A DNA stretch of 64,000 nt from Symsagittifera roscoffensis (GCF_963678635.1 NC_087069.1:39827076-39891075); one strand, 5' to 3'; positions 32,360 through 44,602 are shown, counted from the stretch's first letter. Notes: generated by a model not told the origin, from the sequence alone. Translations and numbers: made by a program.

Positions 32360-33833
32360 TATAGGTTGTACAAAAACAAAAAACAACTCTTTTTTCTGCA
32401 TGGGAAGAAGTGGACATTTTTCGACTCCAGCGAGTGGCTGCCTTCATGCTCAGACTGAGTCCGAAACACTGGCTCTACCGCACTACAGTCAGGGAATTAA
32501 CCAATTCGGTTGAATTAGAAACCACCAAACAACGCCTTTTGTTGCTTTCTTAAAAGGAATATTTTGAGGCGGAGTATTTACTTTTGTTCAGAGGCAAAAC
32601 CGTGGCAAAGTCTAGCCGTATCACTCAGTATGCACCGTTTAAGGGTCCTACATGCCTCATTGGTTGAACAAGGCAAATTAGCCATCTAGTTAAAACCGAA
32701 TATGAAACAAAACACCAAATAATCTTTGATGGAAGGCTAACTTTCGTGAAATTGTTTGTATGATACTCACTATCACTATCAGCACCAGTCTTTAGACCAT
32801 CCGCGAGCTGCATTTCACTACAAGTTTGCAATCTTGAATCTTCGCTCGTTGTTAATGTTCATATAAATCTACTGCATTACAAGTTCACAACATACTGCAA
32901 CTCAAAACTATCACACCTATGATGGCAAAACTTCCAGTTGAAAGTTTTGGTTATTGCCAGCCTCTCTTCACAAATTGTGGGGTTGGTTATTTTAGACCTT
33001 CTTACGTCTCAATCAGCAGGAGTTGTGAGAAGCGATGGGGCTTCCTTTTTAAATGTAAGACCACATTGTGTATGCATATTGAGATTATCTCGTCCCTGGA
33101 CACGAATTCATGAGTAATGGGCACTCCTTCAGTTGTTTGGTAGGATAATGGAACCAAGTTTGTGGGAGCCGACAAAAAACTCTTGAGTTGTATTCAGTCG
33201 TGGAGCGCAAAAGCACCCGCAGAGCTGACGAAAAATTGTTTCAATTGAAAACTTAACCCCACGACAGCTACCCATCATGGTGGTGCGTGCAAACGTCTCG
33301 TTCGGTGTTGAATAAAACTATTCTGCGAAATAAGTGAAGAAGAAAAACTCACTGGCGAAGTTCCTAAAACAACTTTTTTCTCAAAAGAATGATCACTAAA
33401 TGCTCGCCCTATAACATCAATAAGTGCGAGTCCCGATGGATTTGAGGCGTTAACTCCTAATCACTCTTTGTTAGGCCGAAATTGTACTAGCTTCCCTTTT
33501 CCCTCTTTCCACGAGCATCATCACAAGCAATATGTATTAGCGCAAAACTACGCCAATGCAATTTGGAGTCGTTGGATTCGAGATTACGTTTCAACCCTGA
33601 ATAAACGCAGTAAGTGGCACTCCGATAGTGACTTTATTTTTAAAACAGGGGATTTATTTTAGATTGTTTACGCATGCATCCCAAAGGGACACTAACCGTT
33701 GGCTCGTATCAAAGCCTTTATTTACGGAAAAGATATTATGGCCCGATCTGTCGTAGTCACGACTCGCTCTGGGGAACTAACTCGACCGGTCATAAAACTC
33801 GCACCTATTTTCGCTGCTTTGGGGGCGGAGGAT
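32360..33833 (+). pseudogene. BEL/Pao integrase (decayed)
   Basis: The zinc-binding N terminus is fragmentary (32400-32830). The catalytic core begins MMAKLPVESFGYCQPLFTNC at 32919 and continues through HIEIISSLDTNS. The D-N-G-T region near 33140 is mutated. The C-terminal part at 33468-33662 reads YANAIWSRWIRDYVSTLNKR and KWHSDSDFIFKTGD. A last segment (ELTRPVIKLAPIFAAL) ends at a purine-rich gggggcggagg at 33822-33832. Multiple stops make it inactive. Confidence 0.85.
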
Positions 33834-33850
33834 GTTCGCACTTAAAGTAG

Positions 33851-35900
33851 TGACGTCATATGGCGCGAAGGTTAGGAAGCTAAAATTAGAATTTTTAGAC
33901 ACAAAAATCCTGCAAATTTCAGGTTTCCCCGATTAAGGTGAGTTTGGCATCAAAAATAATTTACAGATTTTTGAGATTGTTGAGAACTTTTGAGCTCATG
34001 TCAGCCGAAAAGTGTTTAACCTATTTTTTCAGACTTTATTTACTCAATGTTAATAGGTTTAAAATTGCCGATAGTTTACTGATGTTGAAGCAAGTTTTTT
34101 AGCGCCAGCTTTACAGGATACGAGAGAGCATCACATTTTTTTTTTTTTTCGACTTATATTTTAAATTGCGTCACACCAGCTAAAGACTGAAAAACGTTGA
34201 AATAAAGACAAAATTACGATGACATACAAGTTAAAGATATCGGCCGATTTTTTGTGCTATCATAATTGATCAATGGCATTGATTCTTAGTTAGCAGAAAT
34301 CACAAAAATCTTTAGTTTAGTGTACCAAAGCTTAGATAAAAATAATTATAAGACTCCCCCGCTTGACGGTCATTTTTTGATAACAGCGAAAAATTAGATT
34401 GCTTTCTATATGATGCCTAAAATTGGTTCATACCCGTTGAAGTTTCAAGTTGAAGCATTCTCAAAACGGAGTGTTCTCGTTCTCTCTTAATCTGCTATCA
34501 ACTGAACTGTAAAGATCTGTTTTAGGTGAAAAAACTTTAGAATGATGAAAATGACCGGAGATTTTTTCTTTCGAATGAAACGACACGTTTTATGGACTGA
34601 AAATTCACCCATTTTTATATCAAGGCTGTTTGTATGTTTGTGAAAAGCAAACAAAATTCCAAAAAAGTGACTCATAACAAAGCTAGCAATTGATAGTCTA
34701 CTCCTTCAATGATATGTCATATATCTCCCGAATGGGCACAAAAAATATAGTTTTTAAAGCATGCATATTTTATTCCAGCAAACTGACGCCAAGATTCGAG
34801 CAGGAAAAAAATAACATAAGGCTCAATTAGAGAAAAATCTTAGATTCATTAAATAGTAAGTTGCTGAGGATCAAAGCGTTAGTTTTCTGAGGTTTTGAGA
34901 AAACGCAGGAATATTGAACTCGGGCTATTTTTGATGAAATTTCAATAAATTCATCATCAAACCTATTTTAAGGTAAAATTTTACACTGAATTTTATGGCT
35001 GACCTTTTTTGGATTTCCATTTAGGTTTTTTCGGATTTTTATATTTTTTTGAGAGAAGTCTGTTTGCTTCAAAATTACATAGGGCTTTTAGTGTTTGTTT
35101 TGATGCAAAGACATTTCTCTGAACTAAATTTGAACAACCCAAAATAGATCTAAATCGAAATCAGAAATAAATCAGCCAGAATAATCTTCGTAACGTTTTA
35201 CCTTAAGATAGATCTGGGGACGTCATCAAATCATTGATTTTTTTTTGTTATGGCATAAAATTTGGTGTATTGTCGAAAACAAAAAAAAACTAAAAATGTT
35301 TGTCAAAAAATGTTAATGCTAATTTCCATAAATCGAAACTGCATGACTAGCATTTTTTGATGGCAATATTAATTCGAAAGGGCCCCAAAAACGCAATTTA
35401 TTATTTTTAATTTTTGAGTAATTCAAGGTCTTTGTCAGTTGTGTTTGGTTACAAAAACAACCCAAAAACATTCAGAAGAAGATAAATTTAAAAAGAAATC
35501 AAAATTTGGTGTAGATGGAAAAATGCTAATCATACATTTTTCATACAGTAAAAGTCATTAATCAAAGACCTTTCACGCAATTTTTTGTAATTATGCAATC
35601 GCATGAAGAGTGTATGGGTATAACTTTCCATATACTTCCATATACGAAAACTGTATGCGCAGCATTTTCGTTTAAACTGGGTGGTGTGTATAGTTCACTC
35701 AAATTCCGAGACAAATCTTTTAACAAGTTAAATTTTTTCTGCAAGACCAAAAATAACCTAAGATCAAGGACCAAGTAGAGCGGTGTTTTTTTTCGGATTT
35801 AGCTTATAATTCAAACATTAAACAGTTTGATGTTGTAATTGTATAACTACGGTTTCACTTATAGTAAACCAAGGCTATGGGATCTGTAAGAGAAAACTTA
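33851..35900. other. Unassigned AT-rich sequence
   Basis: This may begin with part of the BEL/Pao 3' LTR. No gene recognised. Short frames on both strands (34487-34675, 35562-35778) lack splice context or domains. Confidence 0.35.
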
Positions 35901-35901
35901 C

Positions 35902-36010
35902 CTCTTGGCGCTGTATAAGAGATCGGTATGGTGCGAGATCTCCTCCCGTAAACCAAGGTGGTCCGTCGTAGAACATTCGGAAGATCACATATTCTGTTGT
36001 CAGGGTAGAA
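35902..36010 (-). CDS. Candidate internal exon of unknown gene
   Basis: On the minus strand, aaataccag precedes a 109-base segment ending at a strong donor, CCAAGAG|GTAAGTTTT. It reads one base plus 36 codons without a stop, including FRMFYDGPPWFTGGDL. The composition is clearly less AT-rich than its surroundings and residues such as W, P, G are frequent, as in real protein. The acceptor lacks a good pyrimidine tract. It is not phase-compatible with the GPCR fragment upstream at 39 kb, so a separate gene or a relic is likely. No family recognised. Confidence 0.4.
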
Positions 36011-36176
36011 CTGGTATTTGTTTTTTCTATATTGTTTTTGAAGGAGGGCGACTTTTTCCGATAATTAAAAGTATAGTGTGAAAAAACAAGATTCACTAAA
36101 GTTTAAAATAGAGGCACTATCGAAAAAGAACTAACTATAATGGAAAAAATAATATATATAACATTAAAAGCTAAAC

Positions 36177-38642
36177 TGGGACGCACATGTCAAAAAAAAC
36201 ACTTCGCATTTTTCTCATCAGTACTCGCATCAATGTATTTTTCATTACAATTTCGAATTTCAGCTTATCTTGAAAAGTTTATATGTATCTACGTCTCAGA
36301 AAATTTCCACTTTATGAGATTATCATTTATTACATCGGTTTGTTGCACTATCACTAATATCAATACTTAAACTTTTGGTTCTGGAAAAATATGAGTAAAA
36401 TTGAAGGAAAATGTTTGCAAACGACTAACTTTTGCTTGTAAATTACAGAACTATGACGGCTCAAATGATCTCAGATATATTTGCATGACCGACCCTTGAA
36501 ACCTCTAAAGGCGCTAAGAAACTATTTTCGAAGGGGGAGTGCGCGCCAAAAAAAACGCTTTTAGATCAAAGTTTTCTAAAAACCCCTAAAAACGCTTCTG
36601 TTGCCTTTTTTTTCAAAAATATGCCTAAGGCGCAGAATTTTTGGACATGTTAGGGTATTTGAATTTTTTTGGAGGGCCAATAAGCTCTATTTTGTCAGCC
36701 TAAAATAGTCCGAAAAATTTTTTCGAACAAAAATTAGTTAAAAAAAGTCGATTCTCCTTGAGAAAATTCTAGATCGTCCCCTCACCAGATTGTTCATTTT
36801 GATTTTTTTTCGAGTGTTGCTAATTTAGAAATGATTTAACGGAAAAAGGAGAACTGCAACTTTCATTTCATTTTTTAAATTTGCAAATACTATAACTCAA
36901 CAGTAACTTTTTAAATAATTTAGATGGGAAAGATACAATGTTGCACAAAAATGTGTTATATATGTATACGCTTTTCCGTTCTGTTTTCTGAGCTTTTTTT
37001 CTCAAACCGACTAATGAACATCCATTTTCCCTGCAAACGCTAAGTTTTGTATAAAATAAAAAACTCAAATTGAACTTTAAAGAAGGTGGAATTTTTGATC
37101 TAATATTAAAATATAAAAGCAAGTTAACTCTAAGTAGAAGATCGCCTTGACTGAACCAGTCAATCTCCATATAATTTTACGGCTAATTTAGGGGTATGTT
37201 TTTTCATTTTTTTTCTAATTTAGAAAACTTTAGGGGAAAACAGAAAAAAAACAATAATATCAAATTATCCTATCAAAGTGGGATAGTGAAAAAAAAACAA
37301 ATAATAGGACCAAATTAACCAAAAATTTTTGCAGAACTCTTGATTGTTTTCCGTCTCATTTCAAAATCAATTTCTAATGGGACAATTTTTAATGAATGAA
37401 TTAGCGAGATAATTTCACAGTATTTTTAATGTGCATTCGCAGATGGTGACAAATCAATTTTTTCAGATAAATAAATTAGCATGAATCAGTTTATTGAGCT
37501 CTCGTTATCTTTTCATAAAGATTTTAAAATTTATATTTGTCTCTGGAATTTCACGAGCTAAAAATTACACTTAAAACAATTTGCTCAAAAGTTGTTTTTT
37601 CATGGCATTAAGAATCAATTACATGCTTATATTAAAAGTGCGGTATTTTCGTGTCAGAATTGTTCAATTAATCACTAACTCTACTGCTCATAATACAAAT
37701 TGTCTCAAAGCTCACCAAAAGGTGACCAATAAAGGATTAAGTCAAAATTTGAAAATACTACTTGTGACAATACTAATTAGTGTCAAAAACAGAGGCTTAG
37801 TTTGAAATCAACGCCAAAAAAGAGCAAACTATAAGTTTTGTACAACTGAATCATTTTCGCATCATATGTTTGCACCAAAACGGACAGATAATTTATATTA
37901 TTTCTTATTTACAACATAAATTTTGGGAGAGCAAAAAATTTTCGCAAAAAACATTATTTCATGTCTGAAGATACTAAAAAGTTCAGAACGAGAACAATCT
38001 GGTCAGATGCCAATCTAGATTTTTCTCGAGAAGATTGTCTTTTTCTAGGTTTTTGTTTTAGTTCGACAAAATTTTTCGATCTTATTTTTAGGCTGACACA
38101 AAAGCGTTTATGAGTCCTCCGAATTAACTTTAAATACCTTAACCTACACAAGAGTTCTGCGAATTAAGCAAAACTTTAGAAAACTAGAAGCTTTTAGAAC
38201 ACTTTGAAGCGCTTTTAGAAGCTTTTAGACTATTTCGATCAAAATCAAAAAAGCATTTTTTCGTTGCGCGCTCCCCCATCGAAAATAGTTTCCTAGCGCC
38301 TTTAGAGTTTTCTAGGGTCGCTCATGCAAATATATCTGAGATCATTTGAGCCGTCATAGTTCTGTAATTTACAAACAAAGGTTTGTCGTTTGCAAACATT
38401 TTCCTTTAATTTTACTAAATTTTTTCCTGAACTAAAAATTTAAAAATTGATATTAGTAATAATGCAACAAAGCGATGTAATAAAACGATGATCTCATCAA
38501 GTGGAAAATTGCGGAGACTTAGATACATAAAAAACAATTCAAAATAAACAAAAAATCGAAATCGTAAGAAAAAATATTGATGCGAGTATAGATGAGAAAG
38601 TAGCAATTTGTTGCTTTTTTGCATATGCGCCCCCCCCCCGAT
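36177..38642. mobile_element. Large imperfect inverted repeat (arms ~390 bp, ~1.7-kb centre)
   Basis: The left arm, about 36177-36560, and the right arm, about 38240-38642, are inverted copies with perhaps four-fifths identity by eye. Shared landmarks include atgacggctcaaatgatctc with agatatatttgcatg, 'ggaaaatgtttgcaaacgac' and gagattatcattta / gagatcatcgtttta. The outer ends read tgggacgcacatgtcaaaaa against gggggcgcatatgcaaaaaa. There is no transposase frame in the centre. It could be a foldback or non-autonomous DNA transposon, or two inverted copies of one repeat. No target duplication was found. Confidence 0.7.
36762..36784 (-). repeat. Diverged hAT-like terminal motif inside the inverted repeat's centre
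   Basis: aaaattctagatcgtcccct is the complement of the aggggcggatctaggatttt end seen at 6654 and 39420, with three mismatches. Its orientation marks the right-hand end of an element; the left end is not seen nearby. Confidence 0.4.
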
Positions 38643-38996
38643 TTAGAATTTTATTTTTACCGAAGATATGTGCAAGCCTTTTTTTATTGGGATTATCCTT
38701 AACTTATGGATTTTAAGTGCTACTTTGATTCAGTTGCGGAGTTTTTGTATTGAAATTAAAAAAATTTGAAAAATTTTTTGACGTTTTTTATTATCCAGAA
38801 CTAGCTATGTCCCGGTACTTACTCGCGAAAACCAATTTACTTCTCAGCTCTGAAATAAAGGTTTTATCTGAAAAATATAACTAATTTTTGATCTCTTTAA
38901 CTATTTCTCCTCTTTGGTAACAAAAACCGTCCATAAAAAGTTAAATTATGGATTAAGCGTTAATTTTTTGCCCGGAAACTAAACCCCCTTATGCAA
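38643..38996. other. Unassigned AT-rich sequence
   Basis: No gene or repeat was recognised. A C run (ccccccccccg) sits at the border with the inverted repeat. Confidence 0.4.
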
Positions 38997-39390
38997 TCAG
39001 GTGGAAGGTGGAAAAGTTAAAGAGATCCTCATAGTTTTACCCGGAATATATAGAGATGGAAACAATAAACTGGCGGTAACAGTGACAAAATAAAGATACT
39101 TCCTCCGCTTAGTGTTTAGAATGGTCTTTGCATGACTGCCATGAACAACCAAAATAAATCGCTCAAAAGCCAGCGCAGTCATGATAAACGTCTGAGACCA
39201 GAAAGCAAGAGAGTCGGGAACATATTTGAAAATTCTCTGGAAGTTTCTGATTTCGCCCCAAACTTTTCTCATCGAACTGAATTAAGCAGAGTCCGACAGA
39301 ACCAAAAGAAACTGTTTGACGGTCCGATCTTCACTATGGAAATTGGTTGTGTTTATGGAACAATAGCACTACTTGGTAAACAACCGCATT
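38997..39390 (-). pseudogene. Rhodopsin-type GPCR fragment (TM2-TM4) with in-frame stop
   Basis: The minus-strand frame reads RTVKQFLLVLSDSA (TM2-like), then a TAA near 39287. In the same frame it continues RIFKYVPDSLAFWSQTF and IMTALAFERFILVV, where ERF stands for the DRY motif at the end of TM3. A basic loop (KTILNTKRRKY) and TM4 (LYFVTVTASLLFPSLY) follow. A GTAAAA donor-like site lies at 39040. The spacing between TM2, TM3 and TM4 fits a class A receptor, so the stop falls inside TM2 of an otherwise coherent frame. The alternative is an exon starting after the AG at 39277, with the upstream similarity due to chance. Confidence 0.6.
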
Positions 39391-39418
39391 GGGGTTTCAA
39401 AGATAGGAACCTGTTATC

Positions 39419-39640
39419 AGGGGCGGATCTAGGACTTTTTTCGAGGGAGTGGTGCGGATTTTTGAATTTTTGAAATATTTTGTCGATTTTTTTTTTCATT
39501 CGATCAAATTGATTAAGCCAGCGCTCCCAGAACACTATAAAAACAGTATTTTGGCAAAAACTGGGGTGCAGCAGGCATGCTTTTGAAAAATTGACCCAAA
39601 ATTAGAGTTTTTTTCTAGCTACCTGTCGTAGAAATTATCG
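39419..39640 (+). mobile_element. hAT-like terminal sequence, second copy
   Basis: It begins caggggcggatctaggactt followed by ttttcgagggagtggtg. It shares the 'ccaaattga / tcaaattga' and gcatgctttt words with the 6653 copy at similar distances, so the similarity extends beyond the terminal repeat for ~150 bases. It lies about 30 bases upstream of the GPCR fragment. No transposase frame. Confidence 0.55.
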
Positions 39641-39899
39641 ACATAAGGATACCGCGGTAATAATAACCAATTGGTTCTATTCTCCAAACTTAGTTAAAAA
39701 CACGGTTTCACGTGTAGGTCTAATAATGCTTAGCATAGCTCAAAACTAGTTATTTGCAGCTTATCTGGTGCCGCAATGTCACCTGAAAAATGAACTTCAA
39801 GGCCGAACATAAACCTTTAATCAATAACTTAGGACATACATCAATAAATAGTACAATAAGTAAGTTATTCAAATCAATACCTGAGAGATACATATAGAG

Positions 39900-41333
39900 C
39901 GTTTGTTGTTTTATTGTGGAGTTTCTCTCTCCATTCCCCTCTTTCTCTCTTTCTTCACTTTTTGTCGCTTTATTTGGTCTTTGTGACTTGATTTTTGTCT
40001 GTGACCGCACTCTGCTTGTTCCTTACCTTTGTCCGGATTTGCTGATTATTCCGTTTTTCCGTTTATTTGTTCATCATCTGTGGTCGACCTCGTTTTACGT
40101 CTTGTTTCTTGTCTTTATCGATTCCTCAATTTTTCGAAATTGTCGACAATTGTTTTCCTTTGTTTTTGTACTCCTTCTTTGTTCAACCCTTTTTGGGTTT
40201 CATGACTCCCGGATGTTTCGCTTGAGAGTTCAATTACCTCGGTCGTACTTTGACTCGTTTTGTCTGGGTCATCGTTCCTCTTTTGCATGAAATGATAGCA
40301 CGTCTAAGCTTGCTCCGCGTTCTTCTTCTCAAGTTGATTTGCTTGCCCTCGAGCCCATAAATTCTATCTAAAGTGTGCTTGTTTAGATAGTGTGGATTCC
40401 TGTACATCTCCTTTCTTATAATCGATGGCATTATTGATTTGATGCTTTCTATTTTAGCCCAAAGATTGCTCGACCGATTGCGCGTTGAAAATATTATTGG
40501 TGGCGACGTTTTTTTTCATGTCCTGTTTTTTTTGTAGTGGCTCTTTGTTCGGCTAACTGTTTCCTTCCCTTGAGTGGTTGTCTGTCACCAATCTATTTTC
40601 CGCGTTGGCTGTTAGAGCTTGTTGTGTTTTGTTGCTTCCACGTAACTTCTTGACTAGCTTTTTCTATGAAACGGTGTGCGTTTGGGCCTCTGGGTTCTCT
40701 ATATCTAAACAACGATCGCTTTTCTTGTGTCGGGCGGAGTTGTTGACTACGAAGTCAGGTAGTCTTTTGGGTCGACAGTTCCCATAGATAGGCTTTTGAT
40801 TTCGGTACAAAAGCAAAACCACTGATTCTACGTAGTCTGGGTATCCAAATGTCTGTACCTAAGTGGTGTGTGGCGTATATAACAGTTTTTTTCCTATTCT
40901 TTTGTTGAAACTTTGTGGGTTCCTTAGTTCTCTGTGATATTCTCATCGTTTTTTCTAACTACTTATCTAAAGCGCTCTTTGAGTTTAATATCAGCTTGTC
41001 TCTCTGTCCCCTTATGCCTAACTTCTCGGGAGGATCTTAACTATTTAGTATTTGAACCGTGTTTCCTTGTCTGTTCCGTGTTCAAGATAATAACTTCCGA
41101 AATCTTCTCCCTTGGTGCCTCGCGCGTCATGGTATTCTCACCCTCAGACCAGCAGTCTTCATCGTGTATCTGCTTTGTCCCAAATTAGATTGTTTTGAAT
41201 TTTTGTTAATGCTAGATTTAATAATAATGGATTTGGACGCCGACACATGTGCATTTCGAAGAGTGTTTGTCCCCGCATGTGGGTTATTCGTAGTGCTTCC
41301 ATTTTTTCCGCCATATTGGACGCTAATTTATAC
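39900..41333. other. Pyrimidine-rich (+ strand) segment abutting the 5' LTR, function unknown
   Basis: The + strand is T/C-rich and A-poor; the minus strand is purine-rich, like the coding strand of some retroelements. Several 60-124-codon frames exist on both strands (e.g. 39916-40290 +, 40234-40431 -, 40755-40946 -) without a recognisable domain. It stops exactly where the LTR begins and does not resume after the 3' LTR. It may be a fragment of another element on the minus strand. Confidence 0.4.
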
Positions 41334-41334
41334 G

Positions 41335-43350
41335 GAATTAAATGAATATTACTAACTAATTAAAATATTAAAAAACTCACCATACTTTATTCATGTTTTC
41401 TTTAGATTTTTAGCCTTCATCCGACGATCACCTACAAAAACCACAAAAGACAAATAAAAATCGCAAATTTCATCAAACAGATTTCAAAAATTCTATTAAT
41501 CTCTTACACTTATAAATTTATAAATTTAATACCAATGCAGTAAATTCATTTCTAAAATTTTCCCCCACAAGCAGTAAATCTAATTATGATGAAAATTTGT
41601 ATCTTAATATTCCCCCATGACTAGCAGTAAATTTCTAAATTCTATGTAGTAAATTAAATAAATGCAAATGCAGTACTAACCTTTTGATATTTTCATTCAT
41701 TCGCACAGAAATTCTATCCACACTCGCACAGCTCGCCCACGAAGAATTGTTTAAAATAATGAATTTCAGTTTCAAGTTTTCACACTCAACAACTCTAACA
41801 TATAATAACATGTTTCAAACTTTCCTTTAACCCGGTTGGAAAGGAATCATATACTAAACAAAACTAACCAACGCAGCTTACTAAATACCACAAATCATAG
41901 AATAACAGCATGACTTAGAAAAGAAAACCAACGGTACCCAAACCGGATTAACCCAGTTTAAAACTGGATAATTTATTCTTTTGAAGACTATTATAAAGTC
42001 TAAGAAAGAAATAATAAAACACAAAAAAGTCGAAAGACAAACCCATACCACAAACAATTTGATTTTTGAAAAAAGGACACAACCAACAAAACATAAGTAA
42101 GACCACAACAAACCCAACATAAAACGTTGTCACATAACAGGACCCCTCACAAAAACCGCATGAAATCATACTCCCACTCCTGGCCTAACCCACCAGGAAG
42201 GACGTCCTGAGCATGCTCTATAGCCGGCCTAACCCACCGCGCTACATCCACGCTTTGTGACCACACCACTATTTTTAATAAGAGCTACTCAAGTGTGAGT
42301 AACTCTTCAAAATAACCGAACTAAAACAAAAAGCTTTTGTGAAAACAACTAACTAAAATCATTATTAAAAAATATTAAACTAATAAAAGTTTTATAAAAT
42401 GTAAAATCACATGATGCAATATATAGATCAGAATACAACACCAAGGACGAACATCAAAAGACAAGACGACCCCACTACACTCGAGAGAAAATGACCAACT
42501 ACAATCGATATGCCGCTCACAATCACAACTCAAAGGATTTAGAGTACGACTTGACCTCGCAGAAAAGGACTTCATTGAACTAGACCAATGACCACCTCGA
42601 TGTTCAAGTATACGTACAGATCCGAGTAACCAGGCATCCCCTCCACGCACAATCTCCACGCCATTCCCAAACTAGATCATACACAAAAGAAGTTCTCCAC
42701 GCAGAACAGAAAAACCTGACATAGCAAACCATTCTGAAATCAGATTTGAGTTTGTTGCAAAGACGTAGTCGTTGTCACTAAAAGACACAACGTCTTATGT
42801 CTCTAACTCCAGCTTCCTGGAACTTCCCTAACAAAAGAGGAAACGGAAGAAAATTATGATGTTCGCCAAAAACAAACGTCCATCATCCATCCTTCGAATT
42901 GCAGAAGAACTATTCTAAAAAACTCTGTAAAACCCGGATGGGTGGAACCTGATCTAAACTACATTTTATGATTGGATAAATTAAATGTTTTACCAATGTA
43001 AAGTATTTAATATTAACCAATCATGATCCATCTAACTAACAACCCACTTATTTGTAAGTGCTGAAGTTACTTGTAATTTCAGCACCAGAGAGATTTGAAT
43101 TTAACTTAGAAATTAGTTGGACTCTCCCGAGCACTTCAGCAGCCGCAATAAACCAGTATACCCTAGATCTATTGAGCCTAGCAGAGACTAGTTAAACAAC
43201 CTGAGACTAGATAGTATAAGAGTAAGATTAGGATCGGTATTAGACTAAGAAGTTGCACGAATCTATCCGGCCGAAAATAAGATAGCGTGACGAGCAGACG
43301 GTGTACCCTATCCGAAATTACTCTATGAGTTACACTTCGGTCCTAACTCA
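41335..43350 (+). repeat. 5' LTR (2016 bp)
   Basis: The repeat shared with 59844-61867 starts gaattaaatgaatattacta (TG at 41343) and ends ggtcctaactca (CA at 43349-43350). It includes a poly(A) signal AATAAA at 43147-43152, two ggcctaacccacc words near 42180-42240 and a TATAAAA-like site near 42395. Compared with the 3' copy it lacks one 8-base ctacattt unit at about 42960. Antisense frames of 79-94 codons inside it are present in both copies but show no protein features. Confidence 0.95.
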
Positions 43351-43352
43351 TC

Positions 43353-43370
43353 TGGTGCGACCATAAGTCT
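43353..43370 (+). promoter_or_regulatory. Candidate primer-binding site
   Basis: tggtgcgaccataagtct begins two bases after the LTR end with TGG, the complement of a tRNA CCA tail, as expected for minus-strand priming. The tRNA species was not assigned. Confidence 0.6.
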
Positions 43371-44602
43371 CGAACAAGACCTTAATAGATTAGAATTAAC
43401 CAAAATAGATTAGAAATTAGACAAAAACATTTACAAAATGTTATACGACAATAATTTAATTGAAATGTCTCTCCGACTCAATAGATCAGAGCCAATATTC
43501 CGAACCATAACAGAACTACCCGGAATTGGAAGAAGACCTCGAACCAAAGACGACATACGACAAAGTAGAAACTTGCCGTATAGTTATATGATAGTTCGGC
43601 AAAAGCCAGAACAAACTTTTATATTTCGAATACTACTTGCAATGAATTTAGATTTCCATTTGCAAACATAAAACCTTGAAGTTACTCTTCAAAATCATTT
43701 CAGGCGCTAAACAAAATTATTAATATACAATAACGATTGATAAAAAGATCTCAGATCGTTTTCCTAAATTCTGCAGTATTATACAAAACATGTTTGAAAA
43801 ATATTTATTGGAAAATAAAAATAAAAATTAGTAGCATGACAATAAATGGTTAGTAATCATAAATCATCCTGTTGTTCCAGCTTCATCATCTAAAACATAA
43901 CAGCAATCATAAACCCACTAATATCATCAAAACACTAAATCTTTCCTTTACACACATTTAAAATTTTATTAAAACTTAAATTCACTTAATTTTAAAACCA
44001 GATCATCAAGGCTTATCCTTGGATCTTAAATCATTTTCTACTTAATTAAATTTCAAATTTGATCATCAAGGCTTATCCTTGGATCAAACAGAACAACTTT
44101 GTTCTCCCCCACCCACTTAATTAGTGTCTAACGACCTCAAACGTCGATTCACTACCCAACCCTTTCTAAAGACCTAAGACGAATAGAAATTTTTAAACAA
44201 AACTAATCATTCAAATTAGGATAAACAGTGAAGAACTTCGGTTATTCATCCTTCACTTGACCCCCCCTCTTACCAGACCCAGGATAAATCTTAGACTTAG
44301 TAAGTTTAAAATAGTATCTAACGAACTACTCGCGTTCTAATTATACCTGAACCTTGTGGATCGATTTACTATTCTCCAACCCTTGAACACAATCACTACC
44401 CCTAAGTAAGATTAAGTAAGTTAACACCTTAACTTATACTAGCCACGAGAAAGTAAAAAATCATTCTTCGGAATCGATATACTTTTCTCTCCAACCCTGA
44501 ACAAACAGACCCAGGTTAAGCTAACCAAAAAATCGTAAGAACTAACAGTTTAGGAAAATAGAAATCATTTAACAACCTTTTGCATCCGTCATTCTAAACC
44601 TT
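43371..44602 (+). promoter_or_regulatory. Long untranslated leader with hairpin-forming direct repeats
   Basis: About 1.2 kb lies between the primer site and the first sizeable accessory ORF. A 77-codon frame at 43438-43671 begins 85 bases after the LTR and could be a leader peptide or upstream ORF. At 44001-44025 and 44061-44085 a 25-base word (gatcatcaaggcttatcctt ggatc) is repeated exactly, 60 bases apart. Its tcaagg/ccttgg halves can pair. Such leaders often carry packaging or translation-control signals (family knowledge); the role here is inferred. Confidence 0.5.

Larger units (their letters stand above)
25133..33850 (+). mobile_element. Dead BEL/Pao LTR retrotransposon (gag duplicated, pol interrupted)
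   Basis: The order gag-gag-protease-RT-RNase H-integrase on the + strand is BEL/Pao. A polypurine-like gggggcggagg, then 'atgttcgcacttaaagtagtgacg', suggests the 3' LTR begins near 33834 with TG. No matching 5' LTR was found upstream of 25133, so the left border and LTR length are undetermined. Nonsense and frameshift lesions throughout indicate an old copy; the inserted TTAA transposon is later than the insertion of the retroelement. Confidence 0.85.

Noticed and set aside
39916..41355. Frames of 84-124 codons in the pyrimidine-rich block
   Set aside because: Skewed composition makes both strands open; peptides are Leu/Phe/Ser-rich or Lys/Arg-rich without any recognisable motif.
41881..42659. 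Antisense frames of 73-94 codons in the 5' LTR, repeated in the 3' LTR
   Set aside because: They are identical only because the LTRs are identical; hydrophobic low-complexity peptides without domain or start context.
43438..43671. 77-codon frame after the primer site as a separate gene
   Set aside because: No features beyond an ATG; mentioned in the leader entry as a possible upstream ORF but not strong enough for its own call.
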